A model generated the notes under the pieces. The model saw nothing but the letters and a program-made list of their open reading frames with translations, made no database searches and was not told where the DNA came from. Positions 62,834-64,000 of a DNA stretch of 64,000 nt are shown piece after piece; position 1 is the stretch's first letter, and every line of letters starts with the position of its first letter. This DNA is from Shimia sp. CNT1-13L.2 (GTDB taxonomy: Bacteria; Pseudomonadota; Alphaproteobacteria; Rhodobacterales; Rhodobacteraceae): positions 310,001 through 374,000 of the forward strand of contig NZ_JANDJO010000004.1 in assembly GCF_024331145.1 (NCBI RefSeq). Direction: 5' to 3'. The translations under genes were made by a program, and so were the position numbers.

Positions 62834-64000
62834 TTAGCCGACTTTGCAGGCCGCGAGGATCGCCATGTTCAGGATGTCGTTGGCAGTGGAGCCGGTCGAG
62901 CAGATCTGAATCGACTTGTCGACGCCCGAGAGGATCGGGCCAATCACGGTTGCGCCGGCCATTTCCTGAAGCAGTTTGGTTGAGATCGACGCCGAGTGGC
63001 GGGCGGGTACGACCAGAATGTTGGCGGGACCAGTCAGGCGCTGGAATGGATAACTTTCCTGCGCCTTGGGGTTCAGGGCGACGTCGACCGTCATCTCGCC
63101 TTCGTATTCGAAATCGACACCGCGAGCGTCCAGTACACGGGGCGCGATGTGCATCTTTTCGGCACGTTCCGACACCGGGTAGCCGAAAGTCGAGAAGCTG
63201 ACAAAGGCCACGCGCGGCTCGAGACCCATGTGACGGGCAACGCCTGCTGCGCGTTCGGCGATGTTTGCCAGATCGGTTTCATCCGGCCATTCATGAACAA
63301 GCGTGTCGGCCACAAGAACGATGCGGCCGTTGTGAAGAAGCGCGGTCACACCAACAGCGCCATGTTCTGCATCGGCATCAAACACGTGGTTGATGAGACC
63401 AAGAACGTGGGCCGATTTACGGGTGGCACCGGTGACGAGGCCGTCGCCATGCCCGTGTTGAAGCATCAGCGACGAGAACACGTGGCGATCACGCGCGGCC
63501 AGTTTGAACACGTCGTGACGGTCAAACCCTTTTCGTTGCAAACGTTCGTAGAGGAAGTCGACGTAGGTATCGAGGTGGCGGGTGTTCTTGGCGTTGACCA
63601 CTTCAATTTCGCGAACGGCATCGCCAAGGCCGGCAGCCTCGAGCTTCTTTTTCACGTCATCTTCACGACCAACAACCAGCGCCTTGCCAAGGCCGGAGCG
63701 CTGATAAGTCACCGCGGCGCGCAGAACGCGGGGGTCGTCGCCCTCGGCAAAGATCATGCGGGCCTGCGCGTTGCGGGCGCGGGCGTTCAGGCTGCGCAGG
63801 ATCGACGCCGTCGGATCCATCCGCGATTTCAGGCTGTCTTCGTAGCCCTGCATGTCGATGATCGGACGGCGGGCAACGCCTGTATCCATACCCGCTTTGG
63901 CGACTGCCGGCGGAATGCGGAAGATGAGACGAGGATCAAACGGGGTTGGAATAATATAGTCGCGGCCGAAGGAAAGCTTGCGACCATAGGCCATCGCGAC
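62834..64000 (-). CDS. maeB: NADP-dependent malic enzyme, C-terminal part (phosphate-acetyltransferase-like domain), truncated
   Basis: At least 389 codons, open at the right edge of the window; the ATG at 63994 is internal. The first ~70 visible residues are the end of the malic domain (GRDYIIPTPFDPRLIFRIPP, VAKAGMDTGVARRPI), and the rest is the regulatory phosphotransacetylase-like domain: MIFAEGDDPRVLRAAVTYQ, GLVTGATRKSAHVLGLINHV and SIQICSTGSTANDILNMAIL. This fusion is usual for MaeB, which decarboxylates malate to pyruvate. Confidence 0.93.
   Translation of the reverse strand, partial: VAMAYGRKLSFGRDYIIPTPFDPRLIFRIPPAVAKAGMDTGVARRPIIDMQGYEDSLKSRMDPTASILRSLNARARNAQARMIFAEGDDPRVLRAAVTYQRSGLGKALVVGREDDVKKKLEAAGLGDAVREIEVVNAKNTRHLDTYVDFLYERLQRKGFDRHDVFKLAARDRHVFSSLMLQHGHGDGLVTGATRKSAHVLGLINHVFDADAEHGAVGVTALLHNGRIVLVADTLVHEWPDETDLANIAERAAGVARHMGLEPRVAFVSFSTFGYPVSERAEKMHIAPRVLDARGVDFEYEGEMTVDVALNPKAQESYPFQRLTGPANILVVPARHSASISTKLLQEMAGATVIGPILSGVDKSIQICSTGSTANDILNMAILAACKVG

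Noticed and set aside
1-64000. tRNA, rRNA, CRISPR, insertion sequence, prophage or defence island
   Set aside because: I read the gaps on both strands for cloverleaf-like, repeat-spacer and terminal inverted-repeat patterns and looked for transposase, integrase, Cas and nuclease proteins; none was seen. A covariance-model scan would be decisive for RNAs.

Overview
The window reads as a stretch of chromosome from a marine alphaproteobacterium of the Rhodobacterales (roseobacter group). The grounds are the style of the proteins (a GT14-plus-DUF5928 glycosyltransferase, YlxR fused to an L7Ae-like domain, a BioC/NDUFAF5-like methyltransferase without its glycine loop), the gene orders secA / SurA-like isomerase-argJ-mutT and rimP-nusA-ylxR-infB, and an alphaproteobacterial-type RpoH promoter ahead of dnaK. 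No rRNA, tRNA, CRISPR array, transposase, phage or plasmid gene was seen. Coding density is very high, and only one gap between annotated genes exceeds 300 bases apart from those filled by possible small ORFs.

Left block (1-15.2 kb): surface polysaccharide. A leftward run encodes a tandem-fold sulfotransferase, a GT14/DUF5928 protein, two paralogous GT2 enzymes, GalE, GalU and a Wza/KpsD-type export lipoprotein. Divergent from it are a CapD/WbpM-type nucleotide-sugar dehydratase, then a UDP-glucuronate epimerase-like enzyme, KdsB, CysQ and a KpsM-type ABC permease. Together these could make UDP-sugars and CMP-Kdo, assemble and sulfate a glycan, recycle the PAP left by sulfation (CysQ) and export the product.

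15-30 kb: AlkB; dnaK-dnaJ; two SDR dehydrogenases; RadC; a signal-peptide protein paired with a PstS/OmpA fusion; SecA; a periplasmic peptidyl-prolyl isomerase; ArgJ and MutT; and a 44-codon small ORF with a strong ribosome-binding site.

30-41 kb: the rimP-nusA-ylxR-infB operon, with a promoter and a short intrinsic terminator in its leader, and a four-gene peptide ABC-transport operon.

41-56 kb: housekeeping and envelope genes (Pip, UbiG, a comF-grxC-nitrilase-marR operon, a methyltransferase, HemH, a tiny secreted/membrane protein, two L,D-transpeptidases, a CAP lipoprotein), then a tightly packed hslO-nudix-cca-ABC exporter-RNA methyltransferase operon.

56-64 kb: a response-regulator/PP2C phosphatase divergent from an Hpt protein, argG, an SCP2-domain protein, a sulfotransferase-like protein with a class IV aminotransferase, exported MsrA, ribokinase, and the C-terminal part of a malic enzyme cut by the window edge.

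Main novelties: an 11-bp tandem element found twice, 40 kb apart, each copy starting a few bases after a stop codon in the same orientation; the rimP-leader terminator; the PstS/OmpA two-gene unit; and two small proteins of 44 and 58 residues.
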